A model generated the notes under the pieces. That model was not told where the DNA came from, ran no database searches, and saw nothing but the letters and a program-made list of their open reading frames with translations. Both the position numbers and the translations under genes were made by a program. A DNA stretch of 64,000 bases, taken from Phyllobacterium myrsinacearum (GTDB lineage: Bacteria; Pseudomonadota; Alphaproteobacteria; Rhizobiales; Rhizobiaceae). Location: contig NZ_JACGXN010000005.1 of the NCBI RefSeq assembly GCF_014138285.1, positions 1-64,000 of the forward strand. Direction: 5' to 3'. Positions 25,283 through 35,572 of this stretch are shown here, in pieces (the stretch's first letter is position 1; each line of letters begins with the position of its first letter).

Positions 25283-26740
25283 ATGGTCAGGGTGGAAGCA
25301 GAGTTCAAAGTGCGGCATGAGCCGATGCGCATTGCAGGGCGGAAGGTCGATGCGGATGATGTCATCGAGGTTCACTACCCCTATACGAATGCGGTGATAG
25401 GTACTGTTCCGGCAGGCCGCACGGAGCATGCACGGCAGGCTTTTGAGATTGCCGCCAATTATAAACCCAAGCTGACGCGGTATGAACGTCAGCAGATATT
25501 ATTCCGCACGGCTGAGGCGCTTGCCAGCCGCAGGGAGGAAATTGCCAATCTGATCACCCTGGAGCTGGGTATCTCCAAAGCCGATTCACTCTATGAGGTG
25601 GGGCGCGCTTATGACGTGTTTACACTCTCGGCGCAGATGTGCATCCAGGATGACGGCCAGATATTCTCCTGCGATCTGACCCCACATGGCAAAGCGCGCA
25701 AAATTTTCACCATGCGCGAGCCTTTACAGGCTATCTCGGCGATCACGCCCTTCAACCATCCGCTCAACATGGTGTCGCATAAGATCGCGCCGGCTATCGC
25801 CACAAATAATTGTGTCGTCTGCAAGCCTACGGAACTCACGCCGATGACAGCTCTGGTGTTGGCCGACATCCTGTACGACGCGGGGCTCCCGCCGGAAATG
25901 CTGTCCGTTGTTACCGGTTGGCCCGCCGATATCGGCATGGAAATGATCACCAATCCGAACATCGAACTCATCACCTTCACTGGGGGAGTGCCTGTTGGCA
26001 AGATGATAGCCAACACGGCGGGCTACAAGCGTGCTGTGCTGGAACTTGGTGGCAATGATCCGCTGATTATTCTCAATGATCTGAGCGACGACGATCTTGC
26101 CAAGGCGGCCGACCTTGCGGTTGCCGGAGCGACCAAGAATTCCGGACAACGCTGCACGGCAGTCAAGCGTATCCTCTGTCAGGAAAAGGTAGCTGACCGG
26201 TTCGTGCCGCTGGTACTGGAACGGGCGAAGAAACTCCGCTTCGGCGATCCGATGGATCGCTCTACCGATCTTGGAACTGTGGTTCACGAGAAGGCAGCCG
26301 CCTTGTTCGAAGCACGGGTGCACATGGCTGCAGAGCAGGGCGCAGAGATTCTCTACAATCCTGGCCGACAAGGTGCTTTGCTACCACCGATTGTCGTCGA
26401 TCACGTCCCGCATGCTTCGGAGCTTGTTATGGAAGAAACATTTGGCCCGATCATTCCGATTATTCGTGCTCCGGATGATGACGATGCCTTGATCGCGCTG
26501 TCCAATTCCACTGCTTTTGGCCTCTCGTCCGGTGTGTGCACCAATGATTTTCGCCGTATGCAAAAATACATTGCGGGTCTCCACGTTGGCACAGTGAATA
26601 TCTGGGAGGTGCCGGGTTATCGTATTGAAATGTCTCCGTTCGGTGGCATCAAGGATTCCGGGAATGGCTACAAGGAAGGCGTTTCCGAAGCCATGAAGAG
26701 CTACACGAACATCAAGACCTATTCGTTGCCCTGGTCTTGA
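25283..26740 (+). CDS. phnY: Phosphonoacetaldehyde dehydrogenase
   Basis: A 485-residue aldehyde dehydrogenase with general base E254 (AVLELGGND) and nucleophile C291 ([11 protein letters not shown]), the same numbers I recall for S. meliloti PhnY. It oxidises phosphonoacetaldehyde to phosphonoacetate, so the order of reactions is PhnW, PhnY, PhnA. It lies 18 bases after phnA and is followed by a strong terminator, closing the catabolic operon. Confidence 0.95.
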   Translation: MVRVEAEFKVRHEPMRIAGRKVDADDVIEVHYPYTNAVIGTVPAGRTEHARQAFEIAANYKPKLTRYERQQILFRTAEALASRREEIANLITLELGISKADSLYEVGRAYDVFTLSAQMCIQDDGQIFSCDLTPHGKARKIFTMREPLQAISAITPFNHPLNMVSHKIAPAIATNNCVVCKPTELTPMTALVLADILYDAGLPPEMLSVVTGWPADIGMEMITNPNIELITFTGGVPVGKMIANTAGYKRAVLELGGNDPLIILNDLSDDDLAKAADLAVAGATKNSGQRCTAVKRILCQEKVADRFVPLVLERAKKLRFGDPMDRSTDLGTVVHEKAAALFEARVHMAAEQGAEILYNPGRQGALLPPIVVDHVPHASELVMEETFGPIIPIIRAPDDDDALIALSNSTAFGLSSGVCTNDFRRMQKYIAGLHVGTVNIWEVPGYRIEMSPFGGIKDSGNGYKEGVSEAMKSYTNIKTYSLPWS

Positions 26741-26761
26741 ATGGTACGCTATTTTAGACGT

Positions 26762-26790
26762 GAGAGAGCGCTGTGCGCTCTCTTTTCTTT
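26762..26790 (+). terminator. Intrinsic terminator after phnY
   Basis: A stem of nine to ten pairs (GAGAGAGCGC against GCGCTCTCTT, loop TGT) is followed by TTTTCTTT. It separates phnWAY from the transport genes downstream, which therefore need their own promoter in 26791-27009. Confidence 0.88.
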
Positions 26791-27009
26791 TGTAAATGCT
26801 GGATTTTTTCTGTTTTTATTATCAGTCACATCATCGATTTTTCCAACAATAATATCAGATAAATAGATTTTACTTATCGAAGAGCGTTCCTCACTATTGA
26901 CGAATGGACCGGGCGCATTCTGGCAAGATGAGGCATTTCTCAGTTGACGGCGGCGAACCTTTCCCAAGCAAAATGGCATAAGCCGATCTTTAAAAATGGG
27001 AACAAAGTC

Positions 27010-28032
27010 ATGAACACGCACAAATCTGTGGCGCTTGCCGCCCTTGCCTTTACGCTTCTGTCATCGGCTGCCTATGCCGAGACCCAATTGACCGTCTATA
27101 CCGCCTTCGAGGCCGTCGATCTGCAGCGTTATGCGGATACGTTCAATGCCGATCATCCCGATATCAAGATCAACTGGGTGCGCGATTCCACCGGTGTGAT
27201 GACTGCAAAACTTCTTGCTGAAAAGGACAATCCGCAGGCGGATGTTGTGTGGGGTGTTGCTGCATCTTCTCTGCTGATGCTGAAGGGCGAGGGTATGCTG
27301 GAGCCCTATGCGCCGGCCGGGGTCGAAAAACTTGATCCGAAATTTGTCGACAGTTCCACGCCGCCAAGCTGGGTGGGCATGGACGCCTATGTCGCGGCCA
27401 TCTGTTATAATACCGTCGAAGCAAAGAAGCTTGGCCTGACGCCGCCAAAGAGCTGGAAAGATCTGACAAAGCCTGAGTACAAGGACCATATTGTGATGCC
27501 GAATCCAGCATCGTCGGGGACGGGTTTCCTTGATGTGTCTGCCTGGCTGCAGCTCTTCGGAGAGAAAGACGCCTGGGCGTTTATGGACGGGCTGCACAAG
27601 AATATTTCAAGCTACACCCATTCTGGTTCGAAGCCCTGCAAGATGGCAGGTGCTGGCGAGACTGTCATTGGCGTCTCTTTTGAGTTTCCTGGCGCCAAGG
27701 CAAAGTCCGCCGGAGCACCGATCGACATCATTTTCCCGGAAGAAGGCTCGGGCTGGGAAGCAGAAGCTGGCGCTATCATTGCAGGTACACCGAAGCTTGA
27801 TGCGGCAAAGGTGCTGATGGATTGGTCGATCAGCAAGAAGGCCAATGAGATGTACAATGTCGGTTATGCCGTACTGGCGATGCCAGGTGTTGCCAAACCT
27901 GTCGAAAACCTGCCGCCGGATGTTGCCTCCAAGATGATCAAGAATGATTTTGAGTGGGCCGCCAGCAACCGCAATGCGATCCTCAAGGAATGGAGCACCC
28001 GCTACGATTCCAAATCGGAACCCAAGAGCTAG
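27010..28032 (+). CDS. Probable 2-aminoethylphosphonate-binding periplasmic protein
   Basis: A 340-residue iron/polyamine-type (family 1) binding protein. A Sec signal peptide (MNTHKSVALAALAFTLLSSAAYA) is followed by ETQLTVYTAFEAVDLQRYADTF, the usual start of the 2-aminoethylphosphonate-binding group (PhnS/AepX type). It includes the ISSYTHSGSKPCKMAGAGE segment, which probably belongs to the ligand pocket. The ATG at 27010 is used because the signal peptide begins there. Position directly after phnWAY supports the ligand. Confidence 0.85.
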   Translation: MNTHKSVALAALAFTLLSSAAYAETQLTVYTAFEAVDLQRYADTFNADHPDIKINWVRDSTGVMTAKLLAEKDNPQADVVWGVAASSLLMLKGEGMLEPYAPAGVEKLDPKFVDSSTPPSWVGMDAYVAAICYNTVEAKKLGLTPPKSWKDLTKPEYKDHIVMPNPASSGTGFLDVSAWLQLFGEKDAWAFMDGLHKNISSYTHSGSKPCKMAGAGETVIGVSFEFPGAKAKSAGAPIDIIFPEEGSGWEAEAGAIIAGTPKLDAAKVLMDWSISKKANEMYNVGYAVLAMPGVAKPVENLPPDVASKMIKNDFEWAASNRNAILKEWSTRYDSKSEPKS

Positions 28033-28098
28033 GGCGTTCTGCATTTGAACTGGGCGCCGTCCATGCGGCGTCCTCCGTCAATCCTTGCGAGGTGCCCG

Positions 28099-29268
28099 AT
28101 GAGACATGAAACGCTTGCTCCTTCTACGGCAATACCCACCGAGGTGCGCCCAATGGCACCATCCAGTAATCCGGCCTATCTGCAAATCTCGAATTTATGG
28201 AAGGCGTTTGGTGAGTTCCATGCCCTGAAGGATGTTTCCCTCGATATCAAGGAGGGAGAATTTGTTTGCTTCCTGGGTCCATCCGGTTGCGGAAAAACGA
28301 CCCTTCTGCGCGCTGTCGCGGGACTTGATCTGCAAAGCCGAGGTACGATCAGGCAGGGCGGAAGAGACATTTCCACCTTGCCACCATCAAAACGCGATTA
28401 TGGCATTGTCTTTCAGTCCTATGCGCTTTTCCCCAACCTGACCATTGCGAAGAACATCGCCTTCGGTCTCGAGAACACAAAACGGCCGAAGGCTGAAATC
28501 GAGGCGCGGGTAAAAGAGCTTTTGGCCCTTGTTGGCCTGCCGGATCAAGCCAACAAATATCCCTCACAACTCTCCGGCGGCCAGCAGCAACGCATCGCCC
28601 TCGCCCGCGCCATTGCCATTTCTCCCGGTCTGTTGTTGCTCGATGAGCCATTGTCGGCTCTTGACGCGAAAGTACGGGTACACCTGCGTCACGAGATCAA
28701 GGAACTGCAGCGCAAGCTCGGGGTGACGACAATCATGGTGACCCATGATCAGGAAGAAGCCTTGTCCATGGCTGATCGTATCGTGGTCATGAACCACGGC
28801 GTGATCGAACAGGTAGGCACCCCCACGGAAATCTATCGGCATCCGAAGACCTTGTTCGTTGCGGATTTCATTGGCGAAACCAACAAGCTTCAAGCGCGGG
28901 CAACGAACAAGAATGGCGTGGCTTTTGGCACAGGCGAGTTGCGCTGCGCACCACATTCTTTTGATGCAGACCAGCCCGTTATTGCTGCCATCCGTCCCGA
29001 AGATGTGATCCCCCACGAAACCGGTTTCAAATCTGGAGAGGCGCATAATCTCATCGACGTGGTTATCGGCGAGATGGAGTTTCTTGGCTCCTTCTGGCGG
29101 ACACGCCTGCGTGGTAAAAAGCTTGGCGACGAAGTTCTGTTTGCCGATTTCTCGATTAATGCCGCCCGCCGTCTTGGCCTCGCCGAAGGTGGTTTTCTAA
29201 CGGTAGAACTGCCTGCAGAGCGGCTTCTGGTATTCCCGCAAGGAGGTGACCATGGCAGCGGTCACTGA
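28099..29268 (+). CDS. Probable 2-aminoethylphosphonate ABC transporter, ATPase
   Basis: A 389-residue ATPase of the PotA/FbpC type. Walker A GPSGCGKT, signature LSGGQQQR, Walker B LLLLDEPLSALD and the C-terminal TOBE domain (from about 255) are visible. The ATG at 28099 is chosen for the GAGG six bases upstream. The last bases overlap the permease gene. It powers uptake of the phosphonate with the binding protein and fused permease around it. Confidence 0.88.
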   Translation: MRHETLAPSTAIPTEVRPMAPSSNPAYLQISNLWKAFGEFHALKDVSLDIKEGEFVCFLGPSGCGKTTLLRAVAGLDLQSRGTIRQGGRDISTLPPSKRDYGIVFQSYALFPNLTIAKNIAFGLENTKRPKAEIEARVKELLALVGLPDQANKYPSQLSGGQQQRIALARAIAISPGLLLLDEPLSALDAKVRVHLRHEIKELQRKLGVTTIMVTHDQEEALSMADRIVVMNHGVIEQVGTPTEIYRHPKTLFVADFIGETNKLQARATNKNGVAFGTGELRCAPHSFDADQPVIAAIRPEDVIPHETGFKSGEAHNLIDVVIGEMEFLGSFWRTRLRGKKLGDEVLFADFSINAARRLGLAEGGFLTVELPAERLLVFPQGGDHGSGH

Positions 29269-31267
29269 CACGCTCATGCCATCAGGCAGTTTGCCGCGCC
29301 AGCGGCTCGACCGGGATGATCTAGTCAAGCGCGGTCTGATGGTTGTCATCTCGCTCTATTTGATCGTCTCGCTCGCCGCGCCGCTCTATGTGATGCTGTC
29401 GAAATCATTCTCGACCTACAGTTTTGATCTCACTCGGTACGAGTTTCAGGTAAGCGATGCGGCCGGCCATTTCGGCCAAACAACAACTGCCGCAGTGCTG
29501 AATGACCGGCTCTCGGTTCTCACACGGGATAAGCTGGCAACCAATGCCGATGGCAGACTCGCGGCGACAAGCTTCTTTCCCGATTTCAGTTTTCGCAGTC
29601 CGGTGAAGTACAGGATACGCGGCACGACCGATGACGCAGCCTATCTGATAGGCTCGGACCTGCATCGCGGAACCGAATGGCAGGAACTGGATTCCAACAC
29701 GTTTCGCCGAGTTGCACTCAGATCGGCACGCTCGACTGGCATCGGTAATTATGTCAGTTATTTCTCCACGCCAACGCTGTTTCGCTCCATCGAGAATTCA
29801 CTGTTTATCGCTGTCATCAGTACGGCTTTAACGGTGGGTATCGCCTTTGGTTTCGCCTATGCGATCAGTCGCAGCTGCATGCGTTTCAAGGGAGTATTTC
29901 GCTTGATCGCGATGGCGCCCATCCTTGTACCATCACTTTTGCCGGGCATTGCCTTGATTTATCTGTTTGGTAATCAGGGCATGATCAGGGATGTGCTTTT
30001 TGGCGCCTCGATCTATGGACCGCTTGGGATCATCATCGGGTCGGTGTTCTTTACGTTTCCGCACGCGCTGATCATTATTTCAACTGCGCTCGCCATTTCC
30101 GATCAACGCCACTACGAGGCGGCCGCGTCGTTGCGTGCAAGCAAATGGCGGACATTCTGGACAGTCACCATCCCGGGGGCTCGTTTCGGATTGATCTCGG
30201 CGGCATTCGTTGTTTTCACGCTGGTGATCACCGATTTCGGGCTGCCCAAGGTGATCGGCGGTCAGTACAATGTGCTGGCCGTCGATATCTACAAGCAGGT
30301 TATCGGCCAGCAGAATTTTGAAATGGGTGCGGTTGTCTCGGTGATCCTGCTCGTACCGGCTCTTGCTGCGTTTTTGGTCGACCGCCTTGTTCAGAAAAAA
30401 CAGGTTGCGCTGCTTTCGGCCCGCTCCGTTCCCTATGCGCCGAAGCCAAACCGGAAGTTCGATCGCTTGTGCCTTGGGTGGTGCAGCCTTGTGGCTGCGT
30501 TCATCATCGGCATATTGCTGGTTTGCCAGCTGGCGGCGCTGGTCAAGTTCTGGCCCTATGATCTTACTCCAAGCCTGAAGAATTTTGCCTTCAACCATAT
30601 GGATGGCGGTGGCTGGGGATCATACAAAAACTCTATCCAGCTTTCTGGGCTGACGGCTATCTTCGGAACGATTATCGTTTTCACCGGTGCGTACATGGTG
30701 GAAAAGACGGAAGGGTTCTGGAAGGGCCGCGCCGTGTTTCACTTCCTGGCAATGTTGCCCATGGCTGTGCCGGGCCTGGTGCTGGGTCTTGCCTATATCT
30801 TTTTCTTCAACAATCCGGCCAATCCGCTGCATCCCATCTATGGCACGATGGCCATTCTGGTCATCTGCACCATCACGCACTTCTATACGGTCGGCCATCT
30901 GACCGCTCTGACGGCGCTCAAGCAAATTGATGGTGAATTTGAATCCGTGGCGTCTTCATTGAAACAGCCTTTTTACAAGCTGTTTGCACGAGTGACAGTC
31001 CCCGTGTGTCTGCCGGCCATTCTGGACATTTCAATCTATCTCTTCGTCAACGCGATGACGACAGTCTCGGCTGTGGTCTTCATCTATTCGACGGATACGG
31101 CTCTGGCATCAGTCGCAGTGCTGAACATGGACGATGCCGGCGATATTGCGCCGGCGGCCGCTATGGGGATGATGATCTTCTACACCAATGTGGTGGCACG
31201 CCTTGTTCATGCATTTCTGTCACGTGCCGTGCTTTCCCGAACCCAGGCATGGCGCAGCCGTGGCTGA
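29252..31267 (+). CDS. Probable 2-aminoethylphosphonate ABC transporter, fused double permease
   Basis: A 671-residue inner-membrane protein with two permease domains in one chain, each with its own EAA-type loop (first near YEAAASLRASKWRTFWTVTIPGA, second near SVASSLKQPFYKLFARVTVP). The first helix (MVVISLYLIVSLAAPLYVM) is followed by a hydrophilic stretch of about 120 residues (about 55-170) before the next helix, longer than I expect for this family (about 550 residues in total). AGGAGG lies five bases before the ATG, and the gene starts inside the end of the ATPase gene. Confidence 0.85.
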   Translation: MAAVTDTLMPSGSLPRQRLDRDDLVKRGLMVVISLYLIVSLAAPLYVMLSKSFSTYSFDLTRYEFQVSDAAGHFGQTTTAAVLNDRLSVLTRDKLATNADGRLAATSFFPDFSFRSPVKYRIRGTTDDAAYLIGSDLHRGTEWQELDSNTFRRVALRSARSTGIGNYVSYFSTPTLFRSIENSLFIAVISTALTVGIAFGFAYAISRSCMRFKGVFRLIAMAPILVPSLLPGIALIYLFGNQGMIRDVLFGASIYGPLGIIIGSVFFTFPHALIIISTALAISDQRHYEAAASLRASKWRTFWTVTIPGARFGLISAAFVVFTLVITDFGLPKVIGGQYNVLAVDIYKQVIGQQNFEMGAVVSVILLVPALAAFLVDRLVQKKQVALLSARSVPYAPKPNRKFDRLCLGWCSLVAAFIIGILLVCQLAALVKFWPYDLTPSLKNFAFNHMDGGGWGSYKNSIQLSGLTAIFGTIIVFTGAYMVEKTEGFWKGRAVFHFLAMLPMAVPGLVLGLAYIFFFNNPANPLHPIYGTMAILVICTITHFYTVGHLTALTALKQIDGEFESVASSLKQPFYKLFARVTVPVCLPAILDISIYLFVNAMTTVSAVVFIYSTDTALASVAVLNMDDAGDIAPAAAMGMMIFYTNVVARLVHAFLSRAVLSRTQAWRSRG

Positions 31268-31445
31268 TGGGTACGGTGTTTATTCGGCTGGGACCTAAGC
31301 TCAATCCGGGCTCAAGCAGCAGGAGCGGTTGAGATTGTCCAAAGCGCCTTGTGCGCAAAGCGAATGAAGCCGCTGACCGGCAAGGGGCCTCGAGACCTTT
31401 CTTGCCCGGGCAACGTTCACTGGCAATTTGACCGGGCGTGTTGCG

Positions 31446-32183
31446 TTAATATTGTAGAATCTTGTTGAGAAATTCACGGGTACGTGGCTGACGATCCTCA
31501 ATATTGCCGAAGAACTCGTCCTTGGTTGTATCCTCAAGAATTCTCCCGCCGACGTCCATGAAGATGACGCGATTTGAGACCTTGCGGGCAAAACCCATTT
31601 CGTGTGTTACCACCATCATGGTCATGCCCTCTGAGGCAAGACCGACCATGACATCAAGCACCTCACCCACCATCTCTGGATCAAGTGCCGACGTAGGCTC
31701 GTCGAAAAGCATGATAATCGGATCCATCGATAGCGCGCGAGCGATGGCTACGCGCTGCTGCTGGCCACCAGAAAGCTGACCAGGGAATTTATGCTGGTGC
31801 TCTATCAGGCCGACACGCTCCAGCATCTGCAGGCCGCGTTTTTTTGCTTCATCTTTCCGGCGCCCAAGCACCTTGACCTGGGCAATGGTGAGATTGTCAG
31901 CCACAGACAGGTGCGGAAACAGTTCGAAATGCTGGAAGACCATGCCCACGCGACTGCGCATCTTCGGCAAGTTCGTGGCCCTGTCGTGGACAGCGATGCC
32001 GTCGACCCAGATCTCGCCTTTCTGGATGGGCTCCAGGGCATTGATGGTCTTGATCAGGGTGGACTTGCCCGAACCGGAGGGCCCGCAGACGACGACGACT
32101 TCCCCCTTGTTGATCTTGACGGAGCAGTCGTTGAGGACCTGAGTCGCGCCATACCATTTGGAAACGCTCTTCATTTCGATCAT
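31446..32183 (-). CDS. gltL: Glutamate/aspartate-type ABC transporter, ATPase
   Basis: A 245-residue ATPase: Walker A GPSGSGKS at 34-41, Q84, LSGGQ at 137-141 and Walker B IMLFDE at 157-162. It is the last gene of gltI-gltJ-gltK-gltL on the minus strand. The substrate class comes from the binding protein, whose length and motifs match GltI. Confidence 0.92.
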   Translation of the reverse strand: MIEMKSVSKWYGATQVLNDCSVKINKGEVVVVCGPSGSGKSTLIKTINALEPIQKGEIWVDGIAVHDRATNLPKMRSRVGMVFQHFELFPHLSVADNLTIAQVKVLGRRKDEAKKRGLQMLERVGLIEHQHKFPGQLSGGQQQRVAIARALSMDPIIMLFDEPTSALDPEMVGEVLDVMVGLASEGMTMMVVTHEMGFARKVSNRVIFMDVGGRILEDTTKDEFFGNIEDRQPRTREFLNKILQY

Positions 32184-32203
32184 TGTGATTGATGTCCTTT
32201 AGT

Positions 32204-32896
32204 TCAGCGCACGATGCGGATTTTTTGGTTCAGGCTCTTTACGAGCATGGACAAGGTAAAAGAGATGGCAAAATAGACCACCGCGGCAAGCAGATAGGTT
32301 TCGATCCTCCTGCCAAACGTGTTGCCCATGATCTCAAATCCCTTAAGAATGTCATAGGCGCCGATGGCATAGACCAGTGACGTGTCCTGAAAGAGCACGA
32401 TGGTTTGGGTCAGGAACACCGGCAGCATGTTGCGGATCGCCTGGGGCAGGATGATATAGCGCATATTCTGTCCATAGGTCATGCCAAGGGCCTGTCCCGC
32501 GTTCATTTGCCCGCGCGGCAAGGATTGAATACCGGCACGCACGATCTCACTGAAGAACGCGGCTTCAAAGACGATGAACGTAATCAGGGCGCAAATTTCG
32601 GCTCGGTACTTCTGGCCGGTCTCGCCCGGAAACAGATCATAAAAGCCCGAGGGAACCAGCAGGAAAAACCACAGAAGCACCATCACAAGCGGCACACTGC
32701 GAAACACATTGACGTACCAGGTCGCCACATATTCCAACGGCTTGATGTTGGATAGGCGCATCAGCGCAATGATTGTTCCCAGAGCGATGCCCCCGATCGT
32801 GGCGGCGATCGTAAGAGAGACGCTGAAGTAGAGGCCGCTGATAAGGTAATTGCTGATATTGGCCCAGGTATAGAATGAAAAATCAAGCGTAGACAT
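32204..32896 (-). CDS. gltK: Glutamate/aspartate-type ABC transporter, permease
   Basis: A 230-residue permease with about five helices and the docking loop NAGQALGMTYGQNMRYIILPQA. Its ATG shares a base with the stop of gltJ (TGATG), so the two are translationally coupled. It forms the channel with GltJ. Confidence 0.9.
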   Translation of the reverse strand: MSTLDFSFYTWANISNYLISGLYFSVSLTIAATIGGIALGTIIALMRLSNIKPLEYVATWYVNVFRSVPLVMVLLWFFLLVPSGFYDLFPGETGQKYRAEICALITFIVFEAAFFSEIVRAGIQSLPRGQMNAGQALGMTYGQNMRYIILPQAIRNMLPVFLTQTIVLFQDTSLVYAIGAYDILKGFEIMGNTFGRRIETYLLAAVVYFAISFTLSMLVKSLNQKIRIVR

Positions 32897-33630
32897 CAGT
32901 GCGCCCCCTGTGCTTGGGGCGTCAGGCCCGGTATTCGGGTCCGCCGCTCCAGGAAGGACATAACCTGATTGACTATGAGCGCGGTCAGCGCATACAGCAG
33001 CGTCGCCGCAAGATAGACTTCGATCCCGCGCGAGGTCTCTTCCTGCGTCTGCATGGCGAAGCTGATCAGCTCGGGAATCGATACCGCAAAGGCTACTGAC
33101 GAGTTCTTGACGATATTCATGGCTTCACTCGTCAGCGGGGGAATGATGATGCGGAAGGTCTGCGGCAGAATCACATAGCGATAGGTCTGGAACTGGGTAA
33201 AGCCGACGGCCAGACCAGCGTTGCGCTGGCCCGCAGGCAATGCCTGGATACCTGCACGTATCTGTTCCGCAATGCGGGCCGAGGTGAAGAAACCGAGAGC
33301 GCAGCAGGCGAGAACGAAGCCTGGCAAGCTCTTCATACCTGGGACCAACTCCGAAATCACGAAGAACCAGATAAAGAGCTGGACGAGAATGGGGATGTTG
33401 CGAAACAACTCAACCCACGCCGCTGCGAACGCAGAGATAACCCTATGCCCGGAAATCGTCCGCAATGTGCCGATGAGAATGCCAAATACCAGGGCGATGA
33501 CGAGGGAGGTAGCTGCTACCGCAACCGTATATCCCCAGGCAGATATCATCCATTGAAAGTAGGTGACACCGTCGCCCCGATCTTCCCACAGAAACTGCCA
33601 GCGATCCCACACGTCCTGCCAATATGTCAT
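32896..33630 (-). CDS. gltJ: Glutamate/aspartate-type ABC transporter, permease
   Basis: A 244-residue permease. The start at MTYWQDVWDRW (33630) gives the normal family beginning; an ATG seven codons earlier is possible. The docking loop is NAGLAVGFTQFQTYRYVILPQ. It lies 193 bases after gltI, a gap with only weak hairpin potential (GGCCG/CGGCC near 33712-33745). Confidence 0.9.
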   Translation of the reverse strand: MTYWQDVWDRWQFLWEDRGDGVTYFQWMISAWGYTVAVAATSLVIALVFGILIGTLRTISGHRVISAFAAAWVELFRNIPILVQLFIWFFVISELVPGMKSLPGFVLACCALGFFTSARIAEQIRAGIQALPAGQRNAGLAVGFTQFQTYRYVILPQTFRIIIPPLTSEAMNIVKNSSVAFAVSIPELISFAMQTQEETSRGIEVYLAATLLYALTALIVNQVMSFLERRTRIPGLTPQAQGAH

Positions 33631-33823
33631 TATCTCTCGCCCACAAATCAATCTCTAACTAGCCAGCCCGAATGAAGCAGCGGCAGATATTCCACAGAAG
33701 CAACACTCATGGCCGGACCGTTTGGCGTGTCAAAGGACGGCCCTTTTAAACCACTCTGGACGCGATATCCACCGGGGTTACCGCGTCCAAGTTATTCAGA
33801 CTCAAGTTTTTGACAATCCGGCC

Positions 33824-34726
33824 TTATTGACCAGGCTGCTTGTATTCCTCAGTCGGCTTATCGTTTGGATTAGCCCATGCTTCCTTGGTTGCTTCCGATG
33901 CCGGCATGTTCAGCGAAACATTGTTCGGCGGGATTGGCTGCATGAACCACTTGTCATAAAGCTTGGCAATCGTGCCGGCCTTGATCTGTTCCACGACGCT
34001 TTCATCGACCGCCTTCTTGAACTCAGGATCGTCCTTGCGGATCATGATGGCAATAGGCTCAACAGAAAGCACTTCCGGCAAAATCTTGAAATCCGCAGGC
34101 TTCTGCGCCCGGGCAATGTTGGCTGCCAGAATCGACGCATCCATCACGAAAGCGTCCGCGCGACCGCTCTGCAAGAGCAGGAAGCTGTCGGCGTGATCCT
34201 TGCCGTATACCTCGTTGAACGTAATGTCCTTGCCGCGCTTGTTTTTACGCAGAGTCTGTACTGAGGTGGTGCCCGTCGTGGTCGCCACATTCTTACCGCT
34301 CAGATCCTCAAGTTTGTTGATGCTCGAGTCAGCGCGGACAGCAATTTTCACTTCCTCGACATAGACGGTATCAGCAAACGCTACGTCTTTTGCGCGCGCT
34401 GTGTTGTTCGTTGTCGAGCCGCATTCGAGATCGACAGTACCGTTCTGAACCAATGGCACGCGGTTCTGTGATGTGACGGGTTGATACCGGATCTCCAGTT
34501 TTTCCAGTCCGAGCTTCTTCTTGATGTCAGCAATGATGTTCTGGCAGACATCATAGTGATAACCAGTGTAGACGCCATTGCCGAGTGTATAGGCCAACCC
34601 GGAAGACTCTCTTACACCCTGCGTGATGCTTCCAGATGACTTGATCTTGTCGAGAGTTCCGTCAGCATATGCCGCTGACCCAAAAGCAACAAACATCGTT
34701 GTTGCAGCGATCAGAATTTTTTTCAT
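33824..34726 (-). CDS. gltI: Glutamate/aspartate periplasmic binding protein
   Basis: A 300-residue family-3 binding protein. Signal peptide MKKILIAATTMFVAFGSAAYA is followed by DGTLDKIKSSGSITQGVRESS, then GYHYDVCQNI and NGTVDLECGSTTNN, all typical of GltI. It binds L-glutamate and L-aspartate in characterised relatives. It is the first gene of the operon, preceded by GGAGGA. Confidence 0.92.
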   Translation of the reverse strand: MKKILIAATTMFVAFGSAAYADGTLDKIKSSGSITQGVRESSGLAYTLGNGVYTGYHYDVCQNIIADIKKKLGLEKLEIRYQPVTSQNRVPLVQNGTVDLECGSTTNNTARAKDVAFADTVYVEEVKIAVRADSSINKLEDLSGKNVATTTGTTSVQTLRKNKRGKDITFNEVYGKDHADSFLLLQSGRADAFVMDASILAANIARAQKPADFKILPEVLSVEPIAIMIRKDDPEFKKAVDESVVEQIKAGTIAKLYDKWFMQPIPPNNVSLNMPASEATKEAWANPNDKPTEEYKQPGQ

Positions 34727-35301
34727 TTAATCCTCCAATTCGAACGCGGTGACTATGGCCGCATTCGGGGCATTTGAAAAGCGCTTACGCTCCCGTTTTA
34801 CGAACATGGACAGTTTACCTGCTGAGTAGTCACAGGGATTTGAGGGTGTGTAAGCGGGCCCTGCATTTCGGTTCGGATCAGCGAATCCAATGCCAAGAAG
34901 GCTTTTGCGCGCCGCTGCTTGCTCATTGCTTTCAATCGCGATTTACAAATTGTGGAGAACGGGGCAACAGAGAATTTCGCCCACATTCTTACCTTTGATT
35001 TATCAGCTGGAGCAGCGATCATTGATTGATGTGCCAAGACAACTCCTATCGCAGAGGAAGCAATCGACGACTGCCGCCACACCAGCAGGAATGCGATTAG
35101 CGAGACGTTGTGCCTGAAATTCTTGAACCGTTTGTAGGCAGCAACAGCACGTGGTCTATGCATCAATCGAATTCTATGCAAAGGCAGCTGCCCGTCAGGG
35201 CAACGCCCTTTGGGGCTTTACGCTCTGGCATAAAAAATACTAAAAGTGACCATCGTGTTCTTCGCGCGATACTTATCAAATCCGCCAGAGGGAGGTTCAC
35301 C
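34727..35301. other. Divergent non-coding region between gltI and the cold-shock gene
   Basis: About 575 bases without a supported gene. It must hold the gltI promoter and the cold-shock promoter. Cold-shock genes commonly have long 5' leaders with folding control, so the last 100-200 bases may be leader RNA. No clear promoter motif was identified. Confidence 0.5.
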
Positions 35302-35511
35302 ATGGCCACAGGAACAGTTAAATGGTTCAATTCAACAAAAGGCTTTGGTTTTATCCAGCCTGACGACGGCGGTGCAGATGTATTTGTGCATATCTCGGCA
35401 GTTGAGCGTGCGGGATTACGCAGTCTCAATGATGGTCAGAAGATTAATTACGAACTGGTGCGTGACAACCGGTCAGGTAAAATGTCGGCTGACCAATTAA
35501 GTGCGGATTGA
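35302..35511 (+). CDS. Cold-shock domain protein
   Basis: A 69-residue single cold-shock domain, beginning [18 protein letters not shown], with the RNA-binding motifs KGFGFI (RNP1) and VFVHIS (RNP2). GGGAGG precedes the ATG. It binds single-stranded RNA and melts structure. A GC-rich hairpin at 35527-35545 follows the stop. Confidence 0.95.
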   Translation: MATGTVKWFNSTKGFGFIQPDDGGADVFVHISAVERAGLRSLNDGQKINYELVRDNRSGKMSADQLSAD

Positions 35512-35526
35512 ACCGGCACACGATCA

Positions 35527-35545
35527 TCCCGCCGCAATGGCGGGA
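35527..35545 (+). terminator. Hairpin after the cold-shock gene
   Basis: TCCCGCC and GGCGGGA pair around GCAAT, with flanking GATC sequences on both sides. No T-tract follows, so this is a weak terminator candidate placed between convergent genes. Confidence 0.4.
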
Positions 35546-35572
35546 AGATCAACTGGCAATCACAGATAATCT

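Noticed and set aside
31402..31413. Palindrome TTGCCCGGGCAA between the phosphonate permease and gltL
   Set aside because: A self-complementary 12-mer leaves no loop for a terminator, has no T-tract, and is short enough to be chance in GC-rich DNA.
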